Of a DNA stretch of 64,000 nucleotides, positions 48,041 to 57,795 are shown in pieces. The position numbers were made by a program, and so were the translations under genes. Source of the DNA: Triticum aestivum (Eukaryota; Streptophyta; Magnoliopsida; Poales; Poaceae); NCBI RefSeq assembly GCF_018294505.1, contig NC_057809.1, positions 140,218,979-140,282,978 on the forward strand. Direction: 5' to 3'. The first letter of the stretch is position 1. Each line of letters opens with the position of its first letter. A model generated the notes under the pieces. The model made no database searches. It was not told the DNA's origin and saw only the letters and a program-made list of their open reading frames with translations.

Positions 48041-50018
48041 CTATTCCTTTTCGGAGTCTGAAACATTCTGGAAAGTGTCCCTTATATATTCCTCCGGGGT
48101 TATGGTTTCAATAACATTAGTTTCAATATTTATTGGATTACCTGAGATATAATGTTTGATTCTTTGACCGTTCACCACCTTCGAATTTGTGCCTTCGAAG
48201 TTGTTGATTTTTATGGCATCGGAACGATAGACCTCCTCGATATCGTAAGGCCCTTCCCATTTAGAGAGGAGTTTTCCTGCAAAAATTCTTAAACGAGAGT
48301 TGCATAGCAAAACATAATCACCTACATTAAACTCATGCTTTTGTATCCTTTTGTCATGCCATCTTTTAACTTTTTCTTTAAACAGTTTAGCATTTTCATA
48401 AACCTGGGTTCTCCATTCATCAAGTGAGATAATGTCAAAAAGCCTCTTCTCACCGGAAAGTTTGAAATCATAATTGAGCTCTTTAATGGCCCAATATGCC
48501 TTATGTTCTAGTTCGAGGGGTAAGTGACATGCTTTTCCATAAACCATTTTATACTAAGACATACCCATAGGATTTTTATATGCAGTTCTATAAGCCCATA
48601 ATGCATCATCAAGTTTCTTGGACCAATTCTTTCTAGATATGGTAATGGTCTTTTGCAAAATTAATTCGAGCTCTCTATTACTCAGTTCTACTTGACCACT
48701 AGACTGTGGGTGGTATGGAGATGCAATTCTATGATTAACATCATACTTAGCAAGCATTTTACGAAAAGCACCATGAATAAAATGTGAACCACCATCAGTC
48801 ATTAAGTATCTAGGGACTCCAAACCTCGGAAAAATAACTTCTTTAAGAATCTTAATAGAGGTGTTGTGATCAGCACTACTAGTTGGAATAGCTTCTACCC
48901 ACATAGTAATGTAATCAACAGCAACTAAAATATGTGTATACCCATTAGAGGAAGGAAACGGTCCCATATAATCAAAGCCCCAATCATCAAATGGTCCGAT
49001 AACAAGTGAATAATTCATAGGCATTTCTTGACGTCTACTAATATTACCAAATCTCTGACATCCATCACAAGACAAGACAAACTTACGGGCATCTTTAGAA
49101 AGAGTAGGCCAATAAAAACCGGATTGCAATACCTTATGCGTAGTTCTATCTCCAGCATGGTGTCCTCCATAAGCCTCGGAGTGACACTTACGCAGGATCT
49201 GTTCCTGTTTATTCTCAGGTACACAACGTCTAATAACACCATCTACTCCTTCTTTATAAAGGTGTGGGTCATCCCAGAAGTAATGTCTTAAATCATAGAA
49301 AACCTTTTTCTTTTGCTGGTATGTGAAACTAGATGGTATAAATTTAGCAACAATATAATTAGCATAATCAGCATACCATGGAGCAGTACGAGAAGCATTT
49401 ATGACAACTAATTGTTCATCAGGAAAGCTATCATCAATAGGTAGTGGGTCATCAAGAACATTCTTTAACCTAGAAAAATTGTCTGCAACGGGGTTCTCAG
49501 CTCCCTTTCTATCAATAATATGCAAATCAAATTCTTGTAGCAAGAGAACCCATCTAATAAGTCTAGGTTTAGCATCTTTCTTTTCTATAAGATACTTAAT
49601 AGCAGCATGATCAGTGTGAATAGTTACTTTAGAATCAACAATATAAGGTCTGAACTTAGCACAAGCAAATACAACTGCTAAAAATTCTTTTTCAGTAGTA
49701 GCATAACTTCTCTGGGAACTGTCTAGAGTTTTACTAGCATATTGGATAACATTTAATTTCTTATCAACTCTTTGTCCTAGAACAGCACCTATAACATAAT
49801 CACTAGCATCACACATAATTTCAAAGGGTAAATTCCAATCAAGTGGCTGAACAATAGGTGCAGAAATCAAGGTTTTCTTAAGTATTTAAAATGCTTCTAC
49901 ACAATAATCATCAAAGACAAAAGGAACATCTTTTGTAAGAGATTAGTCAGAGGCCTAGAAATTTTAGAGAAGTCTTTAATGAACCTCCTATAAAAACCAG
50001 CATGACTGAGGAAACTTA
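48041..50018 (-). pseudogene. Element A pol fragment: RT end, RNase H, integrase
   Basis: One minus-strand frame shows the RT thumb (HAGFYRRFIKDFS near 50000-49960), RNase H ([38 protein letters not shown]), the integrase zinc finger ([10 protein letters not shown] ... CDGCQRF), the integrase core ([32 protein letters not shown]) and a C-terminal basic region (KRWHDKRIQKHEFNVGDYVLL). In-frame stops are TAA near 49890 and TAG near 48553. It ends at TAA or similar at 48041. Confidence 0.92.
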
Positions 50019-50288
50019 CTGATGTGGCTGATGATATGAACAAGATGCCATGCACATTAACCAAAAGAGATACAAGGATTGTCTTTGCCCTTCATCTATG
50101 CTTGTTTTGTTGACATGGTAATACATTAGTGTGGTGAAGCTCCCCGCATTATGAACAATGCCAAATTATGCTATTGATATTTTGAACTTACTCTTTAGTT
50201 TCTAATTTGAAATTGGATGGAATTGATAGCACAGTTACCATCTTTGTTTATACACGTGCAAAACCTATCATTTCTCTGCTTGTTTCAG

Positions 50289-50690
50289 GGTGATATGCCT
50301 GATGGCATGCACAAGTCTGCTGAAGGCTGTGAGACAAACCCAACATATATTGCAGCAAAGAAGGCAAAACATCTTGAAGATAGCGAGACAACCCCAAAGT
50401 CATGTCTTGATGCAGTGTTCAAGTTACTTGAGACTAGCAGTCAGACAAGCTCACCTAATTTGCTATCTAAATCAATTCGACTTCTTCAGTCCCAAGTTCT
50501 AGCAGAAAGGCATTCTACAACTCAACTTCGACTTGAAGTCCTATCTCTAAGAAAGATCGCGGAGAACACAAATGAGAACCTCATTGCTAAACATCTACAC
50601 CTGGAAGCTATGATCGACATTCTAGGCCGGTCTCACAGCCTTGCTCAGCATCTTGCGCAGCAGTTACCATGCAAGGCTAACCTTTCTTAA
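50289..50690 (+). pseudogene. Terminal exon of a CACTA-encoded protein
   Basis: After an acceptor TTGTTTCAG, an exon open to TAA 50688-50690 encodes about 133 residues: a charged N-terminal part (AAKKAKHLEDSETTPKS) and a helical, Leu-rich tail with possible coiled coil (SIRLLQSQVLAERHSTTQL). I do not recognise a named domain. Its place just before the subterminal repeats suggests the C-terminus of a TnpA-type accessory protein. Upstream exons are missing. Confidence 0.55.
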
Positions 50691-50979
50691 ACTGTCTTGG
50701 AAGTGGTCTTGGTTCAGTATTATTTTGTTACGTTGCAATGGTGCTCAGTTTTTGTAATCTGCTTCTTCGTTGCGCTTAATGATCACTGGTGGCGAACTTC
50801 GATGCCTAGTGGATGTAACATACCATAAATCCTTTATTGTATAGTGTAGGTTTATTCTAAGTTACTATGCCATAATTTCTTTATTGTATAGAGTAGGTTT
50901 GTTCTTAATTCGTACTAGTTACCGTATATGCCATCATCCACTATCTGGAAAAAAGGCGAAAATCTGATGTAGTCGACCG

Positions 50980-51830
50980 GGCTGAAACATTCCCCTCTAA
51001 CGGGCCTGCATTTTAGCAGGCCACAATTGGGCTGGCATGTAACTTTCTTATGCATGAAAGGCCATTGGGGCCTTCACACTTTATGCCAGGCACACAACTT
51101 ACACAGACCTATATTTGGCCCAAAGTTTAGTTGTGCCTTTAGTGGACCCAACACTTAGTTGGGCCCATGTAGCTTCAGACCATTAACAGGCTGAATATTC
51201 TACTAGCCTGTTACAACCCAGAAGAAACCATGGGCCTTTAGCAGGCCGAAATGCATGTTGGGCCTCAATTGTCACTAGTCGTTGACGGGCCTTCAGCAAG
51301 CTGAAATGTAGACCGGGCCATTATTGGTCCAACTGTATGACGGGCCATTACTAGGCCGAAACATATCTCGGGCCTTAGTTGGCCCACTGATATCATGGGC
51401 CTTTAAGAGGACGAAAGCTTACTAGAAGCATCAACTGGCTGAATTATACGAAGGCCTTTAACAGGCCCAAAGTCATGTTGGGCTGAATTGTTGCCACCTT
51501 GATCACGGGCCGTTAGTGGGCCAGATGTTGCGTCGGACCATATATGGCCCATGGGCAGCACGAGCTATTCCCAAGCCGAAAGACACACCGAGCTGAAATG
51601 AGCCCATGTCTACATCGGGCCTCTAACAGGCCGAAAAGTCACTGGGCCGTAATTGGGCCCAAATATTCGGCGAACAATTAACGAGCCAGATCTGGCTTCA
51701 GGCCGTAATTGGGCCATGTTTAAATAGGGCGTTAGTGGGCAGGCCCACTAGTACGTGAGTAAATACTACAGGCCTTTGACTGGGCCGACCTTTTTAACCT
51801 ATATGGGCCTCTGTTGGGCCCTGCCATGTG
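50980..51830. repeat. CACTA subterminal repeats with GGGCC...GGCC palindromes
   Basis: More than 20 copies of a loosely conserved motif (GGGCCTTTAACAGGCCGAAA and variants) lie about 25-45 bp apart in both orientations. CACTA elements carry such subterminal arrays as binding sites for the TnpA-type protein. The unit length and sequence vary. Confidence 0.85.
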
Positions 51831-52224
51831 TTGATGTATCATAGGCATGTCTCCTCCATTGGACGGACGACATCTGGCCCGCCGAGGAGCCGACACGTGT
51901 TTCCTCTAGCCAATGATGATTTTGCATGTGGAAAATCCCCGTTGGTCCGGGCTATCAACGGGTTATCGGATCCAAACCGAAACCTGATAGCTTAACGACG
52001 ACCCGTTATGGTGGATGCCACATGTCGGTTACCCTTGACGAAGGCACTTCCATGACGTGCCATTTATTGTCATGGAAGTGGACACTTCCGTGATGATAAT
52101 TTTGGTATTATCACAAAACACTTCTATGACATCACAGGTATGACTATCTTGATGCTGTCATAAAATCATGTATCATCATGATAGAAAACGTGACCTACTG
52201 TGACAAACACGTATCATCACGGAA

Positions 52225-52241
52225 GTGGTTTTTTTGTAGTG
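52225..52241 (-). repeat. Right terminal inverted repeat of the CACTA element
   Basis: The minus strand reads CACTACAAAAAAACCAC. Just inside, CACTTCCGTGATGATA (52081-52096) is complementary to TATCATCACGGAAGTG near 52211-52226, so the terminus can fold into a hairpin. Confidence 0.88.
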
Positions 52242-52248
52242 TAAGGGT

Positions 52249-52495
52249 AAGTCGCCCTGAGGCTTAAGTCATCTCTGGGCTTAAGTCGCCCTGACGTTAA
52301 GTCGTCTCTTGGCTTAAGTCGCCCTGAAGCTAAGTCATCTCTGGGCATAAGCATCCATGTTAAGTCCTTTCTGAACTTAAGCAGCCATGTCAAGTCCTTT
52401 CTAGACTTAAGCAGCCATGCTAAGTCATCTCTGGGCTTAAGTCGCCCTGAGGCTTAAGTCATCTCTGGGCTTAAGCAATCATGCTCGTCATTCAA
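52249..52495. repeat. Tandem 30-34-bp repeats in the leader of element B
   Basis: Seven units with the core TTAAGTCRTCTCTGGGCTTAA: three begin GTCGCCCTGA, three are shorter and begin GCAGCCATG-like, then another GTCGCCCTGA unit. The array begins a few bases after the CACTA terminus. Confidence 0.9.
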
Positions 52496-52711
52496 ATTTT
52501 TTTTGTCAAACATTTTATAGAATTCTTCTTCTATCAATTGAGCTCAATTTTCCTTTCTATCATTTTCACGGAAGACATTATAAATATGAATAATATGATG
52601 CAACCTCAATTCCATTTTTTGTAGTTTTCTTTTATAAACCAAACTAGTGATGAAATGAGAAACTGAAAGATTCAATTGCAAGATCTAAAGATATACCTTC
52701 AAGCACTCACC

Positions 52712-52729
52712 TCCCCGGCAATGGCGCCA
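52712..52729 (-). other. Primer-binding site of element B (tRNA-Asp type)
   Basis: The + strand TCCCCGGCAATGGCGCCA is one base off the 3' end of plant tRNA-Asp (TCCCCGGCAACGGCGCCA). It lies 10 bp from the LTR end, as in many Athila-type elements. Confidence 0.85.
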
Positions 52730-52739
52730 GAAAAGAGCT

Positions 52740-54009
52740 TGATGTCTACTACGCAACTTTATTCTTGTTGACTCGTGTTGAGCCTCCAAGCGCAGAGTTT
52801 TGTAGGACAGTAGCAATTTTCCCCCAAGTGGATGACCTAAGGTTTATCAATCTGTGGGAGGCGCAGGGTGAAGATAGTCTCTCTCAAACAACCCTGCAAC
52901 CAAATAATAAAAAGTCTCTCGTGTCCCCAACACACCAAATACAATGGTAAATTGTGTAGGTGCACTAGTCCGGCGAAGAGATGGTGATACAAGTGTAGTA
53001 ATGATAGTAGATATTGATTTCTGTAATAGTAACAATGAAAAACAACAAGGTAACAAGTAACAAAAGTGAGCACAAACGATATTGCAATGCTTGAAAATGA
53101 GGCCTAGGGTCCGTACTTTCACGTGTGCAATCTCTCAACCATGCTAATCTAATTGGATCATATAACCATCCCTCAACGTGTGATGAAGAATCACTCCAAA
53201 GTTCTTATCTAGCGGAGAACATAAGAAGAAATCGTTTGTAGGGTACGAAACCACCTTAACGTTATTCTTTTTGTTCGATCTATTCAATACTTCGTACTAA
53301 AATAACACAAATGTATTCTTTCTGTTTGATCTATCCAAGAGTTCGTACTAAAATAACACCATATGATACGCATAAACCAACTCTAATGTCACCTAGATAC
53401 TCCAATGTCACCACAAGTATCCATGAGTTAGTTATATGATACGCATCAAACAATTTCAGATTCACACAAAGAACCTCAAAAGTGCCCCAAGATTTCTACC
53501 GGAGAAATGAGGACGAGAACGTGCATCAACCCCTATGCATAGATTACCCCAATGTCACCTCGGGAATCCGCGAGTTGAGTGCCAAAACACATATCAAGTG
53601 AATCAATATGATACCCCATTGTCACCACGGGTATTCATAGCAAGGCATACATCAAGTGTTCTCAAATCCATAAAAGTATTCAATCCGATAAACCAAAATC
53701 TCAATGGGAAAACTCAATTCACAACAACATAGAGAGGGGGAACACCATATGATCCAACTATATTAACAAAGCCCGTGATACATCAAGATCGTGACATCTC
53801 AAGAACACGAGACAGAGAGATTAAACACATAGCTACTAGTACAAACCCTCAGCCCCGAGGGTGGACTACTCCCTCCTCATCATGGTGGCGGCCGGCATGA
53901 TGAAGATGACCACCGGTGATGATTTCCCCCTCCAGCAAGGTGCCAGAAAGGGGTCTAGATTGGTTTTTCGTGGCTACAAAGGCTTGCGGCGGTAGAACTT
54001 CTAATCTAT
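52740..54009 (-). repeat. Truncated 5' LTR of element B
   Basis: It starts TGATGTCTACTACGCAAC on the + strand and runs 1270 bp to GAACTTCTAATCTAT, where the LARD-like element is inserted. The true other end is outside the window. Only short open frames are present, none convincing. Confidence 0.82.
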
Positions 54010-57000
54010 CGTGACGCCCGGTTAATTAAGCTACAGTAATTCCCTGCTAATGATGCCACGTCACCACGGTTACTATTGTCGATCTCGCGATGGTTCGAAA
54101 CCGATTCAAATTCAAATTCAAAATCAAGCAAACAATAAAACTTTTCAAATATTCAAACTAAAATGTTTGGGTTGTGCCAAATAATGCGTAGGTAATTATG
54201 GTGAAGAAACCACACTTCTGTAAATTATTAAAATGCACTAAAATAAATAAAACAACAGTTAAACCTATTATAAATGCCCTTTTGAAATTTATAAAAATGC
54301 GAACTAAATATTTTAAAAATACCAAAATATATTATGGAAGTGGGCTAATTTACAACCTCCATTTAGGTATTGGTCTTATAATTTTACAAAACTAAAAACT
54401 ATTAAAAACTATAATAGAAAACAGAAAAGTAAAATAAAATAAAAAACAGAAAAGAATATACAAAAAAAAGAAAACAAAGGAAGGACCCCCCACTAGGCCT
54501 CGGCCCAGTTGGCCATCGGGCCAACCAGGCCGGCCCACCGCGCCTATAACCTCCCCCACTACCAGAAACCCAAACCCCCTCCCCCATGATCCCATTCCCC
54601 CGATCCCTCCCTCTCCGCTCGTTCTGGATCGGGGCACGAACCCGCCTCCACCGACCGCGCCGCTCCACGCTCAGACGTCGGCGCCCACTCCGGCGCTGCC
54701 CCTCATCGGACGCCTCGCCCTCCTACCCGGAGCCCCCCTCACCGCGGCGCCCTTCCCCGCCTCTGCGCCGACCCCCGTGAACGCCGCCAGCGTCGTGCCG
54801 TCGCCGCCGTCCTCCTCCGCACGGGTCGCCCCTGAGCCCGCTGCCATGTCCCTCCCTCTCTCATGTGAGCACCGCACCTACCTCCCTCTTCCTCCCTTCC
54901 TCCTCTGTGCGCACACGCCGCCGTCACCGCGCGCCCCGGCACCCCTGGCCGTCGCCCCGTACGCGCACCGACCACGCTCACCGCGCCCTGCCTCACGCAT
55001 AGGCTGCCTCTGGCCGTGCCCCGGATGCGCCTCGCGCATGCCAGTGCGCGTGCCCGTCCGTCTCGCTGCTCCCCGTGCGACCCACGGCTGCCCGCGCCCG
55101 TCGCGCCTGCTCCCCCCTCGCGTGCTGCACGCTGCCGCTACCGCCTTTGGCCATCCTGCTGGCTGCGGGCGCCCCGCCGCCCGCGCGCCCAGCTCACCTT
55201 GCCGAGGCACGCACTCCGCCACTCGCCCCGGCCTCCTGCTCCTGCCGCCCAGCTGATGCCCCGCCTGCCGCCGCCCCCTAGCGCCCGCGCGTCGTCGCCC
55301 TATGCCCGCCTTCACCTGCTACGGCTGACCGGCGAGCCTCGCTGAGGCCACGGCCTTGCCCCGCCACGTTGGGCTTCGGCCCCGACGGGCGCCCACGCTC
55401 GCTCGCGCCCGCTAACCAGCGCGCCCGTCGCCCAGACCCGACAAGTGGGGCCCCGCCCTGGCATGTTTTAAAAAAGATAATTGAAAATAAAATAAATAAC
55501 ATTTAAAATAATAATAATTAATAATTAATTAATTAACTTAATTAAGCTTAATTAATTAACCTAATCACTTAATTAAATTAACTAATCCTGTTTAGTTAAC
55601 CTAATTCAATGACAGCCGGGACCCACCTGTCAGTTTGACTAGTCAACACCCCTGTTGACTGCTGACGTCATGCCGACGTCACCATGCACTGTTCTGGATA
55701 ACGTTCAATTAAAACAATTAAATAAATGCTAAAAATGTTTTAAATCTTTTAAAATCAATATAAAATAAACCATAGCTCGGATGAAAAAACTTTGTACATG
55801 AAAGTTACTCAGAACGACGAGACGAATTCGGATACACAACCCGTTCGTCCGCCACGCATCCCTAGCATAGCAAACACGCAAATTTCCCCCTCCAATTCAT
55901 TTGTCTGAAAACGCAAAACGCCGGTGATCTTTCCCCGGATGTTTCCCCCCTTCACCGGTACCACCTCATACCGCGTTAGGGCACCCCTAGCACGCTACTG
56001 GTCATGTCATGCATCGCTGTGCATATGTTTGATTAATATTTATTGTTTCTTCCTCCTCTTCTCTCGCTAGACACCGAGACCGATGCCGCTGCTACCTAGT
56101 ACGACTACGATGTTGACGAACCCTTTCTCTTGCCGGAGCTAGCATGTTACTGCTTTTCGTTAATCCTATCCTGATGCATAGCCTGTCCTTGCTACTACTG
56201 TTGTTACCTTTACCTGCAATCCTAATGCTTAGTATAGGATGCTAGTTTATCATCAGTGGCCCTACATTCTTTTCCGTCTGCCATGCTATACTATCGGGCC
56301 GTGATCACTCGGGAGGTGATCACGGGTATATGCTATATACTTTATACATGATACATGTGATGACTAAAGTCGGGTTGGCTCGAGGAGTACCCGCGGTTGA
56401 TTCACGAATTGGGGGCTGGAAGGACATACTTTCCCGACGGCCCTCTGTGTGGATCTTTGTGGCGAAGCGACAGGGCAGGTTGATACCACCTAGGAGAGAG
56501 GTGGGCCTAGCCCTGGTCAGCGTTCACAGTTATTTTAAGATAACACGTTTAACGAGATCTTGGTATTTGATCTGAGTTTGGCCACTGGCCTATACACACT
56601 AACCATCTACGCGGGGACAGTTATGGGCACTCGACGTCGTGGTATCAGCCGAAGCCTTCATGATGTCAGCGACTGAGCGGCGCGCACCGGATTGGACTGG
56701 AACGCCTGCTAGGCTAGGTCTGCTTCCGGCCGCCCTCGCAACGTGCAGGTGTGCAATGGGCGATGGGCCCAGACCCCTGCGCCATAGGATTTAGACCGGT
56801 ATCCTGACCTCTCTGTTGTGCCTAGGTAGGGCTGCGACGTGTTGATCTTCCGAGGCCGGGCATGACCCAGAAAAGTCTGTCCGGACAAATGGGATCAAGC
56901 GTGTTGGGAAATGTGGTGCACCCTTGCAGGGAAGTTAATCTATTCGAATAGCCGTGATCTTCGGTAACAGGATGACTTGGAGTTGTACCTTGACCTTATG

Positions 57001-57780
57001 ACAACTAGAACCGGATACTTAATAAAACACACCCTTCCAAGTGCCAGATACAACCCGGTGGTCGCTCTCTAATAGGGCGACGAGGAGAGGATCGCCGGGT
57101 AGGATTATGCTACACGATGCTGCTTGGTGGACTTACCTTCTGCTCTCTTCTACATTCTGCAAGATGGAGGTGGCCAGAAGCATAGTCTTCGATAAGGACT
57201 AGCTATCCCCCTCTTATTCCGGCATTCTGCAGTTCAGTCCACATATCATACCCTCATTCCATTTGATACCAATGCATACATATGTAGTGTAGCTCCTTGC
57301 ATGTGAGTACTTTGGATGAGTACTCACGGTTGCTTTGCTCCCCCCTTTTCCCCCTTCCTATACCCGATTGCTGCGACCAGACGTTGGAGTCCAGGAGCCA
57401 GATGCCACTGTCGATGACAACTGCTACTACTCGGGAGGTGCCTACTACTACGTGCAGGCCGCTGACGACGACCAGGAGTAGTTTAGGAGGATCCCAGGCA
57501 GGAGGCCTGCGCCTCTTTTGATCTGTATCCCAATTTGTGCTAGCCTTCTTAAGGCAGACTTGTTTAACTTATGTCTGTACTCAGATATTGTTGCTTCCGC
57601 TGACTCGTCTATGATCAAGCTCTTGTATTCGAGCCCTCGAGGCCACTGGCTTGTAATATGATGCTTGTATGACTTATTTTATTGTTAGAGTTGTGTTGTG
57701 ATATCTTCCCGTGAGTCCCTGATCTTGATCGTACACATTTGCGTGTATGATTAGTGTATGACTGAATCGGGGGCGTCACA
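54010..57780 (+). repeat. 5' LTR of element C (3771 bp)
   Basis: Parts in order: AT-rich start (to ~54480), a CpG-rich block of about 1 kb (54480-55460) that begins with a weak TATA-like CCTATAACC at about 54542, an AATTAA-rich tract (55480-55610), then mixed sequence to GGGCGTCACA. If transcription starts just after 54542, U3 is only ~0.55 kb and R-U5 about 3.2 kb. Open frames in the CpG block result from high GC content, not from coding. Confidence 0.88.
54480..55460. other. CpG-rich block in the LTR of element C
   Basis: A ~1-kb segment, clearly richer in G+C and CpG than its neighbours, is repeated in the 3' LTR at 62393-63386. It begins after AT-rich DNA and resembles the 5' ends of grass genes. 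Overlapping open frames on both strands give Pro/Arg/Ala-rich nonsense, and differ between the two LTR copies by frame-breaking indels. Confidence 0.8.
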
Positions 57781-57783
57781 GGT

Positions 57784-57795
57784 TGGTATCAGAGC
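57784..57795 (+). other. Primer-binding site of element C
   Basis: TGGTATCAGAGC, complementary to the 3' end of initiator tRNA-Met, starts three bases after the LTR. It is a perfect match, unlike the decayed copia site at 34394. Confidence 0.92.

Larger units (their letters stand above)
42558..50018 (-). mobile_element. Athila-type gypsy element, 3' part only (element A)
   Basis: In minus orientation: a pol fragment (50018-48041), a 3' region with a small ORF, a purine tract and a 3' LTR (45785-42558). Gag, the protease, most of RT and the 5' LTR are missing. The pol sequence ends abruptly near 50018 against CACTA DNA. The inserted side in the LINE is GCGGG|TGATGACCC; the partner target copy is not present because the other end is lost. 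Confidence 0.88.
50019..52241 (+). mobile_element. CACTA (En/Spm) DNA transposon, 3' part only
   Basis: The right terminus reads GTGGTTTTTTTGTAGTG, the complement of CACTACAAAAAAACCAC, and is followed by TAA, a candidate 3-bp target copy. The element keeps a last coding exon, a subterminal repeat region and the terminal inverted repeat. The left terminus and transposase are absent and the left border abuts gypsy pol. The end sequence resembles the Jorge-type Triticeae CACTA family, from memory. Confidence 0.87.
52242..54009 (-). mobile_element. Second gypsy element (B): leader, primer site and truncated 5' LTR
   Basis: In minus orientation a 5' LTR (54009-52740), a tRNA-Asp-type primer site and about 490 bp of leader are present. 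The rest of the element is lost or replaced by the CACTA fragment. Its LTR end (TGATGTCTACTACGCAAC on the + strand) differs from that of element A, so the two are not one element. The LTR is cut at 54010 by the next insertion. Confidence 0.85.

Noticed and set aside
50217..50690. A separate host gene.
   Set aside because: The open frame begins inside an intron-like stretch, lacks upstream exons and sits just before CACTA subterminal repeats and the CACTA terminus.
52249..52495. CRISPR-like array of 30-34-bp repeats; likewise the 20-bp array at 19740-20270.
   Set aside because: The units are contiguous with no unique spacers, and the context is a plant nuclear genome.
42558..54009. Elements A and B as the two ends of one gypsy element.
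   Set aside because: Orientation fits, but the LTR ends differ completely (TGATGACCCACAAG against TGATGTCTACTACG), so they are two elements.
54586..55345. Several overlapping open frames on both strands, up to 160 codons, rich in Pro, Arg and Ala.
   Set aside because: They lie in the CpG-rich LTR block, where stop codons are rare by composition. The second LTR copy breaks or shifts the frames and no domain is recognisable.
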